NCBI GenBank assembly: GCA_050486545.1
Contig: JBJHDM010000012.1
Location: 1 to 64,000 of the forward strand
Source of the DNA: DAOMNN01 sp050486545
GTDB taxonomy: Bacteria; Pseudomonadota; Gammaproteobacteria; Burkholderiales; Rhodocyclaceae
DNA: 64,000 nucleotides
Reading direction: 5' to 3'
Below the pieces are notes generated by a model that saw only the letters and a program-made list of their open reading frames with translations, did not search any database and had not been told where the DNA came from. Shown piece after piece: positions 1 through 12,864 of the stretch (positions within the stretch are counted from its first letter, which is position 1; each line of letters starts with the position of its first letter). Made by a program: the position numbers and the translations under genes.

Positions 1-485
1 TGCACTACAGCGGTGCCACCGAGCAGTATCTGAACAAAGCGGCGAAGGCCGGGGTGAAGCTGTTCGATACGACCTACGAACCCGTTCCCGGGACGAATCC
101 CCAGAAGTATCGCACCGCCTACGACCAGTCCGTCGAGGCCGCGCTGCAGGAGATCTACGAGCGCATGGTCGCCGAGGTCCAGGGGGTGGCGTTCTGCGGG
201 GCCTTCGACCGCAAGGGCTTCCTGCCGGCGTTCCTGAAGAAGTTCTCGGCCGCGCCGACGGGTGACTATCAGCACGACCTGATGACCAGCCGCCACAAAC
301 GCATCTTCGACGATCCGACAAACCGGCGCGCGATCGCCAACGAGGGCGCGCCCTTGTTCCAGACCTACGTGCGCGACACCGGCGAAGTACTGTGCGACGT
401 CTCGGTTCCGATTCGTGTCGGTGGACGCCACTGGGGTGCCTTCCGCGTGGGCTTTCCGCCTGCGCTCCTGCTCGGGCGCACGTGA
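1..485 (+). CDS. Methyl-accepting chemotaxis-type receptor, C-terminal fragment
   Basis: The frame is open from the left window edge to TGA at 483-485, so the 5' part lies outside and no start is called. About 160 residues are visible. They begin with a helical stretch typical of the end of an MCP signalling helix or linker. A globular tail follows with FCGAFDRKGFLPAF, TNRRAIANEG, YVRDTGEVLCDVSVPI and a final GGRHWGAFRVGF. Tails with a GRHWG.(F/V)R.GF ending occur at the C terminus of some proteobacterial MCPs, where they form a small Cache/PAS-like unit after the signalling domain. That assignment rests on remembered family features. The HAMP and MCP signal domains themselves cannot be seen here, so a different PAS-containing sensor remains possible. 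Confidence 0.6.
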   Translation, partial: HYSGATEQYLNKAAKAGVKLFDTTYEPVPGTNPQKYRTAYDQSVEAALQEIYERMVAEVQGVAFCGAFDRKGFLPAFLKKFSAAPTGDYQHDLMTSRHKRIFDDPTNRRAIANEGAPLFQTYVRDTGEVLCDVSVPIRVGGRHWGAFRVGFPPALLLGRT

Positions 486-541
486 CCGCACGAGCCGCCA
501 CCGGAACCGGGATGTCGGTGACAAACCCATGTTCCGGAACG

Positions 542-557
542 GGAATCCCGTGAAACA
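542..557 (+). promoter_or_regulatory. Degenerate parS-like site
   Basis: The 16 bases match the parS consensus TGTTTCACGTGAAACA at 12 positions. The right half CGTGAAACA is perfect and the left half is poor. It lies about 2.6 kb upstream of parA, next to mnmG, where parS sites commonly cluster in origin-proximal regions. It sits within other small dyads (TTCCGGAA at 532-539, CGGGA-A-TCCCG at 540-550), so a chance match or a terminator remnant of the preceding gene is possible. Confidence 0.3.
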
Positions 558-594
558 AGGCGCTCCGGGGCTGTCCATCGGGCGCCCGAAAGCG

Positions 595-600
595 TAGAAT
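595..600 (+). promoter_or_regulatory. Candidate -10 box for the mnmG operon
   Basis: TAGAAT matches the sigma-70 -10 consensus at 5 of 6 positions and lies 37 bases before the mnmG ATG. No good -35 is present at the normal spacing (TGTCCA at 572-577 is weak), so this is a modest prediction. Confidence 0.35.
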
Positions 601-636
601 TCAGCCCCTTCGAGTCCGATCCGCCCCGGGGGCGCC

Positions 637-2562
637 ATGTCGCAGTTCATCGAGTTTCCGACCGGTTTCGACGTGATCGTCGTCGGTGGCGGCCATGCCG
701 GCACCGAGGCCGCGCTCGCGGCCGCACGGATGGGCGCAAAGACGCTGCTGCTCACGCACAACATCGAGACGCTCGGGCAGATGAGCTGCAACCCTTCGAT
801 CGGCGGGATCGGCAAGGGGCACCTGGTCAAGGAGGTCGATGCGCTCGGCGGTGCGATGGCCGAGGCTACCGACGAGGGGGGCATCCAGTTCCGCATCCTG
901 AACGCCTCCAAGGGCCCGGCCGTGCGTGCGACGCGGGCCCAGGCCGACCGGGTGCTCTATAAGGCGGCGATCCGCCGCCGACTCGAGAACCAGCCGAACC
1001 TGTGGCTGTTCCAGCAGGCCGTAGACGACCTGACCGTCGAAGGCGGGCGGGTGACCGGCGTGGTGACCCAGATCGGATTGCGCTTTACCGCGCCGGCCGT
1101 CGTGCTCACCGCGGGGACCTTTCTCAACGGACTGATCCATGTCGGCCTGCAGAACCATTCGGCCGGGCGGGCCGGGGACCCGCCGGCCATTTCGCTGGCG
1201 CAGCGGCTCAGGGACCTGGCTCTTCCCCAGGGACGTCTGAAGACCGGCACGCCGCCGCGTCTCGATGCCCGCAGCATCGATTTTTCGGTCATGCAGGTCC
1301 AGCCGGGCGACGATCCGGTGCCGGTGTTCGGTTTCCTCGGCTCGGCGGATCGGCATCCTGCACAGTTGCCGTGCTGGATCACGCAGACGAATGCGCGCAC
1401 GCACGACATCATCCGCGCCAACCTCGACCGTTCGCCGATGTATTCGGGGGTGATCGAAGGGGTCGGCCCGCGCTACTGCCCGTCGATCGAGGACAAGATC
1501 CACCGGTTCGCCGACAAGACGAGCCACAACGTCTTCCTCGAACCGGAAGGGCTGGAGACGCACGAGATCTACCCCAACGGGATCTCGACCTCGCTGCCCT
1601 TCGACGTGCAGCTTTCCGTCGTGCGCAGCATCCGCGGGCTGGAGAATGCGCACATCCTGCGCCCTGGCTATGCGATCGAGTACGATTATTTCGATCCGCG
1701 CAACTTGCGCAGCAGCCTGGAGACGAAATCAATCGCCGGCCTGTTCTTCGCCGGCCAGATCAACGGCACGACCGGCTACGAGGAAGCCGCCGCCCAGGGC
1801 CTGCTCGCGGGCGCGAACGCTGCGCTGCAGGTGCAGGGGCGTGACGCGTGGTGTCCGCGCCGTGACGAAGCCTACCTGGGCGTGCTCGTCGACGACCTGA
1901 TCACCCGCGGCGTGTCCGAACCCTACCGCATGTTCACTTCGCGAGCGGAGTACCGCCTGCAATTGCGCGAGGACAACGCCGATCTGCGCCTGACCGAGAA
2001 GGGGCGCGAACTCGGTCTCGTCGATGATCGTCGCTGGGAGGCCTTCTGCAGCAAGCGCGAGGCCATCGAACGGGAGACGGCGCGACTGCGGGCGACCTGG
2101 GCGCACCCGGATCGGGTGCCTGCGGCCGACGCCGAACGGGTCGTCGGCAAGGCACTCGAGCGCGAGTACCGCTATTTCGACCTGTTGCGGCGCCCCGGCA
2201 CCACCTACGCGGGACTGATGTCGCTTCCCGGCGCACCCGAAACGCGGGAGACCGACCCGCGCGTGATCGAACAGGTCGAGATCGCCGCCAAGTACCAGGG
2301 ATACATCGACCGCCAGCAGGACGAAGTGGCGCGCCAGTTGCAGGCCGAATCGACCCCCCTGCCCCCGGATTTCGACTATTCGCAGGTGCGGGGCCTGTCG
2401 CGCGAGGTGCAGCAGAAGCTGAACCAGCACCGGCCGGAGACGGTCGGCCAGGCGGGGCGCATCCAGGGGGTGACGCCCGCTGCGGTGTCGCTGCTGCTGG
2501 TCTGGCTCAAACGCCGTGAGCTGATGCACGGGGCTGCCGACCAGGACAAGAAGCGCGCATGA
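637..2562 (+). CDS. mnmG: tRNA uridine-5-carboxymethylaminomethyl(34) synthesis enzyme MnmG
   Basis: This FAD- and NADH-dependent protein works with MnmE to install the carboxymethylaminomethyl group on wobble uridine U34 of certain tRNAs. The 641 residues are full length for the family. The N-terminal Rossmann motif [12 protein letters not shown] binds FAD, and [13 protein letters not shown] and [21 protein letters not shown] are GidA signatures. The C-terminal helical domain (about 560-641) ends in LLVWLKRR. The ATG at 637 follows a purine-rich CGGGGG stretch and places the FAD motif at the usual distance from the start. It is the first gene of a tight mnmG-rsmG-parA-parB run; its stop overlaps the rsmG start as ATGA. 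This order is typical near the replication origin. Confidence 0.97.
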   Translation: MSQFIEFPTGFDVIVVGGGHAGTEAALAAARMGAKTLLLTHNIETLGQMSCNPSIGGIGKGHLVKEVDALGGAMAEATDEGGIQFRILNASKGPAVRATRAQADRVLYKAAIRRRLENQPNLWLFQQAVDDLTVEGGRVTGVVTQIGLRFTAPAVVLTAGTFLNGLIHVGLQNHSAGRAGDPPAISLAQRLRDLALPQGRLKTGTPPRLDARSIDFSVMQVQPGDDPVPVFGFLGSADRHPAQLPCWITQTNARTHDIIRANLDRSPMYSGVIEGVGPRYCPSIEDKIHRFADKTSHNVFLEPEGLETHEIYPNGISTSLPFDVQLSVVRSIRGLENAHILRPGYAIEYDYFDPRNLRSSLETKSIAGLFFAGQINGTTGYEEAAAQGLLAGANAALQVQGRDAWCPRRDEAYLGVLVDDLITRGVSEPYRMFTSRAEYRLQLREDNADLRLTEKGRELGLVDDRRWEAFCSKREAIERETARLRATWAHPDRVPAADAERVVGKALEREYRYFDLLRRPGTTYAGLMSLPGAPETRETDPRVIEQVEIAAKYQGYIDRQQDEVARQLQAESTPLPPDFDYSQVRGLSREVQQKLNQHRPETVGQAGRIQGVTPAAVSLLLVWLKRRELMHGAADQDKKRA

Positions 2563-3188
2563 CCAGGGCGATTCTGGATCGGGGTCTGGAGGCCCTCGGC
2601 CTTGATCCGTCCGGCCCGGTGCGCGACCGGCTGCTCGCGTTTTCGGCCCTGCTCCTGAAGTGGAACCGGGTCTACAACCTCACCGCGATTCGCGATCCGG
2701 AACAAGCCATCACGCATCATCTGCTCGATTCCCTCGCGGTCCTGCCCTGTCTCGAAGGCGTGGGTACGCTGGCCGACGTCGGCTCGGGGGGCGGGCTGCC
2801 GGGCATTCCGCTGGCGATCGTGCGGCCGGATCTCGCGGTGACCTCGATCGAGGCGGTGAGCAAGAAGGCGAGTTTCCAGCAGCAGGCGCGCATCGAACTC
2901 GGACTGGCGAATCTGACGATCATCAACGAACGGGTCGAGAACGTGCGTACCGACACCCCGTTCGACGCGATCATCTCTCGTGCCTTCTCGGACGTTTCCG
3001 ATTTCATCGGACTCACCCGCCACCTGCTCGCTCCCGGCGGACGCTTTCTCGCGATGAAAGGCGTGTATCCTCGGGACGAGCTCGATCGCCTGGGCAAGGA
3101 CGCTCGGGTCGTCGAAGCGCGTCGGCTGGAGGTGCCCGGGCTCGACGCGGAACGACATCTGATCATCCTGACTGCGGAGTCGAACTGA
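2559..3188 (+). CDS. rsmG: 16S rRNA (guanine(527)-N7)-methyltransferase RsmG
   Basis: RsmG methylates G527 in the 530 loop of 16S rRNA using S-adenosylmethionine; loss of this modification is classically linked to low-level streptomycin resistance. The 209 residues show the family N terminus ([13 protein letters not shown]), then [11 protein letters not shown], the SAM-binding motif [17 protein letters not shown] and [11 protein letters not shown]. The start codon overlaps the mnmG stop by four bases, pointing to translational coupling. The stop is immediately followed by the parA ATG with no intervening base. Confidence 0.96.
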   Translation: MTRAILDRGLEALGLDPSGPVRDRLLAFSALLLKWNRVYNLTAIRDPEQAITHHLLDSLAVLPCLEGVGTLADVGSGGGLPGIPLAIVRPDLAVTSIEAVSKKASFQQQARIELGLANLTIINERVENVRTDTPFDAIISRAFSDVSDFIGLTRHLLAPGGRFLAMKGVYPRDELDRLGKDARVVEARRLEVPGLDAERHLIILTAESN

Positions 3189-3959
3189 ATGGCTCGTATC
3201 TTCTGTGTCGCCAACCAGAAAGGCGGGGTCGGCAAGACGACCACCTGCGTCAACCTCGCCGCCGCGCTGCACGGGGCGGGCCAGCGCACGCTGTTGATCG
3301 ACCTCGACCCGCAAGGCAACGCCACGATGGGAAGCGGCATCGACAAGCGCGAACTGCAGAAATCGGTCTATCACCTGCTCGTGGGGCTGTCCGGGCTCGG
3401 CGACGTGAGCGTGGCTTCCCCGAGTGGCGGCTACGATGTCCTTCCGGCCAATCGCGATCTCGCGGGTGCGGAAGTCGAACTGGTCGATCTGGAGCGTCGC
3501 GAACACCGGCTGCGCGATGCGCTGCGCGCCTTCGACGGGGCCTACGATTTCGTCCTCGTCGATTGCCCGCCCTCTCTGTCGATGCTGACGCTCAACGGCC
3601 TGTGTGCCGCGGACGGCGTGATCATTCCGATGCAATGCGAGTACTACGCGCTGGAGGGCCTGTCGGATCTGGTGAACACGATCAAGAAGGTGCATGCGAA
3701 CCTCAATCGCGACCTCAAGATCATCGGCTTGCTGCGCGTCATGTACGATGCGCGCATGACGCTGCAGCAACAGGTTTCGGCACAGCTCGAGAGCCACTTC
3801 GGCGACAAGGTGTTCCGGGCCATCGTGCCGCGCAACGTCCGTCTCGCCGAAGCGCCCAGCCACGGCCAGCCTGGTGTGGTCTTCGACCCCAATGCGAAAG
3901 GTGCGCAGGCCTACATGGCCTTCGCGAAAGAGATGATCGAGCGCGTGAAGACGCTCTGA
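3189..3959 (+). CDS. parA: Chromosome partitioning ATPase ParA (Soj family)
   Basis: ParA is a nucleoid-bound ATPase that, with ParB and parS, drives segregation of the origin region. The 256 residues begin with the deviant Walker A motif KGGVGKTTTCVNLAAAL near residue 11, followed by switch-like DLDPQGNATMGSG and Walker B VDCPPSLSMLTLN. There is no N-terminal DNA-binding extension, so this is the short chromosomal Soj type rather than a large plasmid ParA. It abuts rsmG and is followed by parB after about 10 bases. Confidence 0.96.
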   Translation: MARIFCVANQKGGVGKTTTCVNLAAALHGAGQRTLLIDLDPQGNATMGSGIDKRELQKSVYHLLVGLSGLGDVSVASPSGGYDVLPANRDLAGAEVELVDLERREHRLRDALRAFDGAYDFVLVDCPPSLSMLTLNGLCAADGVIIPMQCEYYALEGLSDLVNTIKKVHANLNRDLKIIGLLRVMYDARMTLQQQVSAQLESHFGDKVFRAIVPRNVRLAEAPSHGQPGVVFDPNAKGAQAYMAFAKEMIERVKTL

Positions 3960-3969
3960 CCCTGATCCG

Positions 3970-4827
3970 ATGATTGCCATGACACCACCGAAGAAGAAAG
4001 GACTCGGTCGCGGCCTCGATGCGCTGCTGGCCGGAGACCGCGAAGACGAAGCCGAGAAGGGCATGCTCCAGTCCTTGCCCGTGGGTTGGTTGCAGCCCGG
4101 GAAGTATCAGCCGCGCACCCGCATGGATCCGGGTTCGCTGGAGGAACTGGCGGCGTCGATCAAGGCCCAGGGCGTCATGCAGCCGGTGCTCGTGCGGCCA
4201 ATCGGGCGGGACCGCTACGAGATCATCGCCGGCGAGCGGCGCTGGCGCGCTGCGCAGCTTGCGCAGCTCGAGCAGGTGCCGTGCCTCGTGCGCGAGATCC
4301 CGGACGAGGCGGCGCTGGCAATGTCGCTGATCGAGAACATCCAGCGCGAGAACCTCAATCCGCTCGAAGAGGCCGGCGGGATCCAGCGCCTGATCGACGA
4401 GTTCGGCATGACCCATCAGCAGGCCGCCGATGCGGTGGGTCGCTCGCGTCCCGCCGCAACCAACCTGCTGCGCTTGCTCAACCTTGCCGAGCCGGTCCAG
4501 GAATTGCTGATGGCCGGCGACATCGACATGGGTCATGCCCGGGCCGTGCTCGCCCTTGATCCGGCGAGCCAGATCCAGGTGGCGAACCAGGTTGCGGCAC
4601 GCGGGTACTCGGTACGCGAGACCGAACGACTCGTCTACAAGATGCTTCATCCCCGGCCGCAGTCGGCGCACGAACCCGATCGCGACCTGCTGCGCATCGA
4701 GGAGGAGATCGCCGACGCGCTCGGCGCGACGGTGAAGATTCGCGCCAACCGCAAGGGTGCCGGAGAGGTCAGCATCCGTTTCGGTACGCTCGACCAGCTC
4801 GACACCGTGCTGTCGCGCCTGCGTTGA
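3970..4827 (+). CDS. parB: Chromosome partitioning protein ParB (Spo0J family)
   Basis: ParB binds parS sites, spreads as a CTP-dependent clamp and stimulates ParA. The 285 residues carry the N-terminal basic GLGRGLDALL segment, the CTP-binding ParB/Srx core (LQPGKYQPR, IIAGERRWRAAQ, ENIQRENLNPLEEA) and a helix-turn-helix region (MTHQQAADAVGRSRPAATNLLRLL). A C-terminal dimerisation segment ends in LDTVLSRLR. A second ATG at 3979 could equally be the start, since neither has a strong ribosome-binding site. It ends a presumed four-gene operon and faces the convergent MFS gene across 38 bases with no obvious terminator. Confidence 0.96.
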   Translation: MIAMTPPKKKGLGRGLDALLAGDREDEAEKGMLQSLPVGWLQPGKYQPRTRMDPGSLEELAASIKAQGVMQPVLVRPIGRDRYEIIAGERRWRAAQLAQLEQVPCLVREIPDEAALAMSLIENIQRENLNPLEEAGGIQRLIDEFGMTHQQAADAVGRSRPAATNLLRLLNLAEPVQELLMAGDIDMGHARAVLALDPASQIQVANQVAARGYSVRETERLVYKMLHPRPQSAHEPDRDLLRIEEEIADALGATVKIRANRKGAGEVSIRFGTLDQLDTVLSRLR

Positions 4828-4865
4828 GCGCGTAGACCGAACTCAAGTCCGACAGGCTGCCAGCT

Positions 4866-6191
4866 TCAGTCGTTGAACCGGCGGGCGGTGTCGATGCCCC
4901 GCCGCTCGTCGATGGTCGCGAGCGGTACGAGTGCCAGCACGAACAGCACGATGCAGAACAGGACGGCGCCCTGGAGCCCGAAGACGAACTGCAGCATCCC
5001 CACGCCGAACAGTCCGAAGATCGCCGCGAGCTTCGAGAACAGGCCCCAGAAGCCGAACATCTCCGCAGCTCGCGTTTCCGGCGAGAACGCGCCGACCAGC
5101 GCCCGTCCGACCGACTGGCTGGAACCCAGGCTGAGACCCGACAGCAGGCCTGCGAAGAGGAAGGTGTGCTCGGTCGCGAGTTGCCAGGTGAAGCGTGTGT
5201 TGAGCCATCCGGTCAGCGCCTCGACGAAATAGATCGCGAGAATGGCGACGATCCAGAGCAACAGGGTGAGCGCGTAGGTCGTCCGTCCGCCCAGCGCCCC
5301 ATGGAGCCAGCCGAAGGCAAGCGCGCCGACCAGTGCCGTGATCTGGACGACGATGAACATCAGCGTCCGCGTGCCTTCGCTCCAGCCGATGACCTGAGCG
5401 CCGTAGATGAAGGAAAACGCCACGATCACATAGACACCGGCCATCGCGAAGAGGATGGACACAAAGACGCGCGTGAGGTCCGGAAAGCGTCCAATCGAGT
5501 GCAGCGTCTCGCGCAGCCGCCGATAGCCGGTCGCAGCGAATCCCGGATGCAGCGTGCGCCGCTGGCCCACGGCCGGTTCGCGCACCCACAGGAAGGTCGG
5601 GATCGCCGCTACCAGGAAGAATACGGCCGCAAACGGTCCCACCCAGCGGATCCGCTCGAAATTGTCCGCGCTGACCTCACCCAGCACGAGCAGGGCGAAC
5701 CCTGCCGCAACCAGCCCTCCGGCATAGCCGAGCGCCCAGCCGAAGCCGGAGATGCGGCCAAGCTCCTCGGGCTCGCCCAACGCCGGCAGGAAGCTGGCGA
5801 TGAACGACTCGCCGACCGAGTAGGCCGTGTTGGACAGGACGATGAGGGCGAATCCGAGCCAGATCCAGCCGGGTTCCACGAAGTACAGCAGGCCGGTGGT
5901 GATCACCGTCAGCACATAGCTGTGGAAGAGCAGCCGCTTCTTGGCCTGGGCGTAGTCCATGACCGCGCCCAGCAGCGGGGCGCTGACGACGACGAGCAGG
6001 TAGCTCAGGCACAGCGCGAGGCTCCACAGCAGGTTGCCGAGCCGGTAATCCGGCGCATCGCCGACGATGATCCGGCTGTAGAGATCCCCGAAGACGACTG
6101 TGATGATGAGCAGCGTGTAGGCCTGGTTCGCAAAGTCGAACATGCTCCATCCGAAGATCTCCCTGCGCCCCGCCTTGCTCGTCCTGATCAT
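4866..6191 (-). CDS. MFS transporter, UMF1 (Atg22-like) family
   Basis: This is an integral membrane protein of 441 residues with about 12 hydrophobic segments. The N terminus REIFGWSMFDFANQAY is characteristic of the UMF1/Atg22-like branch of the major facilitator superfamily. Family members are often annotated as general MFS permeases; the substrate cannot be deduced here. The start was set at the ATG whose codon ends at 6191 because CGGGAG lies five bases upstream on the minus strand. A longer GTG start at 6221 would add ten residues with no better support. The gene is convergent with parB and divergent from the ATP synthase operon, and looks like a stand-alone unit between two conserved blocks. 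Confidence 0.85.
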   Translation of the reverse strand: MIRTSKAGRREIFGWSMFDFANQAYTLLIITVVFGDLYSRIIVGDAPDYRLGNLLWSLALCLSYLLVVVSAPLLGAVMDYAQAKKRLLFHSYVLTVITTGLLYFVEPGWIWLGFALIVLSNTAYSVGESFIASFLPALGEPEELGRISGFGWALGYAGGLVAAGFALLVLGEVSADNFERIRWVGPFAAVFFLVAAIPTFLWVREPAVGQRRTLHPGFAATGYRRLRETLHSIGRFPDLTRVFVSILFAMAGVYVIVAFSFIYGAQVIGWSEGTRTLMFIVVQITALVGALAFGWLHGALGGRTTYALTLLLWIVAILAIYFVEALTGWLNTRFTWQLATEHTFLFAGLLSGLSLGSSQSVGRALVGAFSPETRAAEMFGFWGLFSKLAAIFGLFGVGMLQFVFGLQGAVLFCIVLFVLALVPLATIDERRGIDTARRFND

Positions 6192-6320
6192 CTCGGCTCC
6201 CGTTGCGATCCGGCTGGACACTATATCCCCGATTCGGCAAAACCCCTATGAACAAGAGGGTTTGCTGCGATTTCGGAGGAATTGCGAGTGTACCGATGTC
6301 GAGGTCATGCATCTTATACA

Positions 6321-6389
6321 TGACTTGAGTCAAAAGGCCCTGCTGCACTGCGACAGCGATTTGACTTTGTGGAGGTTAACCCCTACCAT
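6321..6389 (+). promoter_or_regulatory. Candidate ATP synthase operon promoter with upstream dyad
   Basis: TTGACT (6361-6366) and TACCAT (6384-6389) are separated by exactly 17 bases and match the sigma-70 boxes at 5/6 and 4/6 positions. This predicts initiation near 6396 and a leader of about 45 bases to atpI. Upstream at 6321-6332 lies TGACTtgAGTCA, a palindrome with five-base arms that could be an operator. The rest of the 249-base gap after the MFS gene shows only a weak AACCC/GGGTT dyad at about 6240-6263. Confidence 0.5.
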
Positions 6390-6440
6390 TGCCGGACTTT
6401 CAGGCAGTCGGCGCATCACCCGCAAAGCGCCCGCGGACCC

Positions 6441-6782
6441 ATGTATAAGATGGTTTACCTGCAGCTCGGCGCGACCATCGCAGCAACGGCCATCGCGGCC
6501 GTTTTTTTCGGGTTGCACGGAGCGATCTCGGCGGCGCTCGCCGGGTTGGTGTGCGTCGTACCGAACGCGCTGTTCGCGCTTCGGCTCAGCCTGGGCTCGA
6601 AGCGGTCGGGTTCCGTATCCGCGACGGCCTTTTTCGTCGGCGAATTCATCAAGCTCGCGACGATTGTGGGATTGTTGGTGCTGGTTCGGGCGCTGTATGA
6701 GGACCTCCACTGGGGGGCACTGTTCATCGGCCTGATTCTGGCGCTTAAGGCGAACTTGTTTGCATTTTTGGTGAAGACATAA
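6441..6782 (+). CDS. atpI: ATP synthase subunit I (AtpI)
   Basis: This is a small membrane protein (113 residues from the ATG at 6441) at the head of the atp operon, with four hydrophobic segments. The segments around [36 protein letters not shown] and the closing [16 protein letters not shown] match betaproteobacterial AtpI. The family is thought to assist c-ring assembly and is not part of the finished enzyme. An upstream in-frame ATG at 6369 would add 24 polar residues that overlap the predicted promoter, so the later start is preferred. The stop lies two bases before the atpB start. Confidence 0.88.
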   Translation: MYKMVYLQLGATIAATAIAAVFFGLHGAISAALAGLVCVVPNALFALRLSLGSKRSGSVSATAFFVGEFIKLATIVGLLVLVRALYEDLHWGALFIGLILALKANLFAFLVKT

Positions 6783-6784
6783 AA

Positions 6785-7639
6785 ATGGCTGGAAACGCTC
6801 CCACCGCTTCAGAATACGTAGTCCATCACCTGACCAACCTGACCGCCACCGGCAAGGCTCAGCAGGACATCGTCGACTGGAGCGTCATCAACATCGACTC
6901 GGTGTTCTGGGGCTTCGGTCTCGGCATCCTGACCGTCTTCGTGCTGTGGCGCCTCGCGCTGCGCGCCACTTCGGGTGTTCCGGGGCGTTTCCAGGGGTTC
7001 GTCGAGCTGATGGTCGAGATGGTCAATGACCAGGCCAAGAGCATCGTGCATAGCGCGGAATCGCGGAAGTTCGTCGCGCCGCTCGGGCTCACCGTCTTCA
7101 TCTGGGTCTTCCTGATGAACTTCATGGATCTGATCCCGGTGGATCTGTTCCCGATGCTCTGGGAGCGCGGTGTGCTGCCCGCGCTCGGCGGCGACCCTGC
7201 GGTGGCCTATGGCTACATGCGCGTCGTGCCGACCGCGGACATCAATGTCCCGCTGGGCATGGCCATCGCGGTGCTGCTGATGTGCTTCTACTACAACATC
7301 AAGATCAAGGGCTTCGGCGGCTGGGTGCACGAGCTTTTCACCGCGCCGTTCGGCAAGCACCCACTGCTGTGGCCGATCAACTTCATCATGCAGATGATCG
7401 AGTACCTCGCCAAGACGGTGTCGCATGGCCTGCGTCTGTTCGGCAACCTGTTTGCCGGCGAGCTGCTGTTCGTCCTGATCGCGCTCCTCGGTGGGACGGC
7501 CACGGTGTTCGGGTTCATCGGCCATCTGATTGCCGGATCGGTCTGGGCGATCTTCCACATCCTGATCATCGTTCTCCAGGCCTTCATCTTCATGATGCTT
7601 ACGCTGGTGTATGTCGGCCAGGCACATGAAAGCCACTGA
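6785..7639 (+). CDS. atpB: F1Fo ATP synthase subunit a
   Basis: Subunit a forms the proton half-channels of Fo next to the c-ring. The 284-residue protein has multiple membrane helices. The penultimate one carries the essential arginine in [16 protein letters not shown], and [13 protein letters not shown] is the usual earlier helix. It follows atpI after two bases and precedes atpE by 54 bases. Its length is normal for betaproteobacteria. Confidence 0.97.
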   Translation: MAGNAPTASEYVVHHLTNLTATGKAQQDIVDWSVINIDSVFWGFGLGILTVFVLWRLALRATSGVPGRFQGFVELMVEMVNDQAKSIVHSAESRKFVAPLGLTVFIWVFLMNFMDLIPVDLFPMLWERGVLPALGGDPAVAYGYMRVVPTADINVPLGMAIAVLLMCFYYNIKIKGFGGWVHELFTAPFGKHPLLWPINFIMQMIEYLAKTVSHGLRLFGNLFAGELLFVLIALLGGTATVFGFIGHLIAGSVWAIFHILIIVLQAFIFMMLTLVYVGQAHESH

Positions 7640-7669
7640 TAATCTGTATCATTGCAGGTTTTAACTTAG

Positions 7670-7942
<273 letters not shown>

Positions 7943-7979
7943 TCGGTCCGACCTTCCACACAACCGAGGGCCAAGAACA

Positions 7980-8453
7980 GTGAATTTGAACGCAACCCTG
8001 ATAGCCCAGATCGTTGTGTTCTTCATCCTCGGCTGGTTCACGATGAAATTCGTGTGGCCGCCGATCATGAAGGCACTCGATGAGCGTGCGAGCAAGATCG
8101 CCGACGGGCTGGCAGCTGCGGACAAGGCCAAGGCAGATCTCGCGCTTGCCGAGAAGAAGGTCGTCGAAGAGATGCGCAAGGCCCGCGAATCCGCGGGTGA
8201 TGTGCGGGCAAATGCTGAAAAGCAGGCTGCCAGGATTCTCGAGGACGCCCGGGCCGAAGCCAACCGTATCGTCGCTCAGGCCCGTGAAGCGGCCGAAGGC
8301 GAGGCCGCCACCGCTGCCCAGCGTGCCAAGGAAGATCTTCGTGACCAGGTCGCTCAACTCGCCGTTGCCGGCGCCGAGCGGATCCTGCGCCGTGAAATCG
8401 ACGCCAAGGTGCACGGCGAACTGCTTGCCAACCTGAAACAGGAACTTCAATAG
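7980..8453 (+). CDS. atpF: F1Fo ATP synthase subunit b
   Basis: This is the peripheral stalk subunit that links Fo to F1. Its 157 residues comprise one N-terminal membrane helix ([20 protein letters not shown]) followed by a long charged Ala/Glu/Lys coiled coil to the end. The start is GTG at 7980, and no in-frame ATG precedes the membrane helix. There is a single subunit b gene and no b' copy, as expected for this group. atpH follows after one base. Confidence 0.96.
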   Translation: MNLNATLIAQIVVFFILGWFTMKFVWPPIMKALDERASKIADGLAAADKAKADLALAEKKVVEEMRKARESAGDVRANAEKQAARILEDARAEANRIVAQAREAAEGEAATAAQRAKEDLRDQVAQLAVAGAERILRREIDAKVHGELLANLKQELQ

Positions 8454-8454
8454 C

Positions 8455-8991
8455 ATGGCCGAGAACGTCACCATCGCGCGCCCCTACGCCGATGCCGCCT
8501 TCGAGCTGGCCAAGGGGGTCGATGCGCTGGGGCCTTGGTCGGAAGCACTCGACAAGCTGGCAATGATCGTTCGTGATCCGTCGGTTCGGGAATGCATCGG
8601 CAATCCCCGGCTGACCGCCGATCAGCTCAACGACCTGATCGTCGACATCGCCGGCGAAAGCTTGAACGAGGACCAGCGGAATTTCGTGCGGATCCTCGTC
8701 GAGAATGAACGCCTGACGGTGCTTCCCGAGATCCGTGAGCTGTTCGTCGAACGCAAGAACGAGCACGAGGGCGTCCTGGAGGCGGATATCGCCTCCGCCT
8801 TCGAAATCGACGACGCAAGCCTGGCAAACCTGAAGGCCGATCTTGAAGCCCGCTTCAAGGCCAGGCTGAACGTGAAGGTCCGCCTCGACCCCGAGCTGAT
8901 CGGTGGGGTCCGGATTGCCGTCGGTGACGAAGTGATCGATGCCTCGGTCCGCGGCAAGCTCGCGAACATGGCCGCTGCGCTAAAGAACTAG
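8455..8991 (+). CDS. atpH: F1Fo ATP synthase subunit delta
   Basis: Subunit delta sits on top of F1 and joins the alpha/beta ring to the b stalk. The 178 residues show the N-terminal helical bundle ([15 protein letters not shown]) and the C-terminal conserved [22 protein letters not shown]. It is tightly packed between atpF (one base) and atpA (12 bases). Confidence 0.96.
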   Translation: MAENVTIARPYADAAFELAKGVDALGPWSEALDKLAMIVRDPSVRECIGNPRLTADQLNDLIVDIAGESLNEDQRNFVRILVENERLTVLPEIRELFVERKNEHEGVLEADIASAFEIDDASLANLKADLEARFKARLNVKVRLDPELIGGVRIAVGDEVIDASVRGKLANMAAALKN

Positions 8992-9003
8992 GAGCAACCA
9001 TCC

Positions 9004-10542
<1,539 letters not shown>

Positions 10543-10562
10543 GCCGCTGACGGAGACGGAAT

Positions 10563-11432
10563 ATGGCAAGCGGTAAGGAAATCCGAACCAAGATCAAGAG
10601 CGTGCAGAACACGCGCAAGATCACGAAGGCCATGGAGATGGTGGCCGCATCCAAGATGCGCAAGGCGCAGGACCGGATGCGGTCGGCTCGTCCGTACGCC
10701 GAGAAGATCCGCCGACTCGCCGCGAATCTGTCGCAGGCCAATGTCACCGAGTACAAGCACCCGTTCCTCGTTCGCAAGGCCGAGAACAAGCGGGTGGGCC
10801 TGATCCTGGTCACGACCGACAAGGGTCTGTGCGGTGGTCTCAATACCAACATCCAGCGCATCGCGCTGAACGCGATGAAGGAGTGGGAGACCGGTGGCGC
10901 CAGCGAGATCCGCGCCTGCTGCATCGGCAACAAGGGTCTGGGCTTCATGCAGCGCGTGGGGGCGAAGGTCGTCTCGCACGTGACGCAGCTGGGTGACACG
11001 CCGCATCTCGAGAAGATGATCGGCCCGGTCAAGGTCATGCTCGACGCGTTCCAGAACGGCGAACTCGACGCGGTGTACGTGGCCTATACCCGCTTCATCA
11101 ACACGATGAAGCAGGAACCGGTGCTCGAGCAGCTGCTGCCGCTGACCGGGGAAAAGCTCGGGACGCCTGACAGCTCCTGGGATTACCTCTACGAGCCCGA
11201 TCCGCAGGTCGTCATCGACGAGATGCTGGTTCGCTACGTCGAGGCCCTGGTGTATCAGTCGGTGGCCGAGAACATGGCTTCGGAACAGAGCGCGCGGATG
11301 GTCGCCATGAAGGCCGCGTCGGACAACGCCAAGAACGTGATCGGCGAGCTCGAGCTGGTCTACAACAAGACCCGTCAGGCCGCGATCACCAAGGAACTGT
11401 CGGAAATCGTCGGCGGTGCCGCGGCGGTCTAA
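10563..11432 (+). CDS. atpG: F1Fo ATP synthase subunit gamma
   Basis: This is the central rotor shaft of F1. The 289 residues have the N-terminal helix ([20 protein letters not shown]) and the matching C-terminal helix with [25 protein letters not shown] that together form the coiled coil inside the alpha/beta ring. GLCGGLNTN lies in the Rossmann-like domain between them. It lies 20 bases after atpA and 25 bases before atpD. Confidence 0.97.
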   Translation: MASGKEIRTKIKSVQNTRKITKAMEMVAASKMRKAQDRMRSARPYAEKIRRLAANLSQANVTEYKHPFLVRKAENKRVGLILVTTDKGLCGGLNTNIQRIALNAMKEWETGGASEIRACCIGNKGLGFMQRVGAKVVSHVTQLGDTPHLEKMIGPVKVMLDAFQNGELDAVYVAYTRFINTMKQEPVLEQLLPLTGEKLGTPDSSWDYLYEPDPQVVIDEMLVRYVEALVYQSVAENMASEQSARMVAMKAASDNAKNVIGELELVYNKTRQAAITKELSEIVGGAAAV

Positions 11433-11442
11433 CGATTATTGA

Positions 11443-12855
<1,413 letters not shown>

Positions 12856-12864
12856 TCGGGCAAC

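Noticed and set aside
2660..3973. A 437-residue plus-strand frame across rsmG and parA
   Set aside because: It is a frame-shifted shadow of two confirmed genes with Arg-rich low-complexity translation.
6240..6263. AACCC/GGGTT inverted repeat upstream of the atp promoter as a terminator or operator
   Set aside because: The arms are about six bases with a long loop and no T-run. It lies between two divergent genes where no terminator is needed, and the support is too thin to list as a feature.
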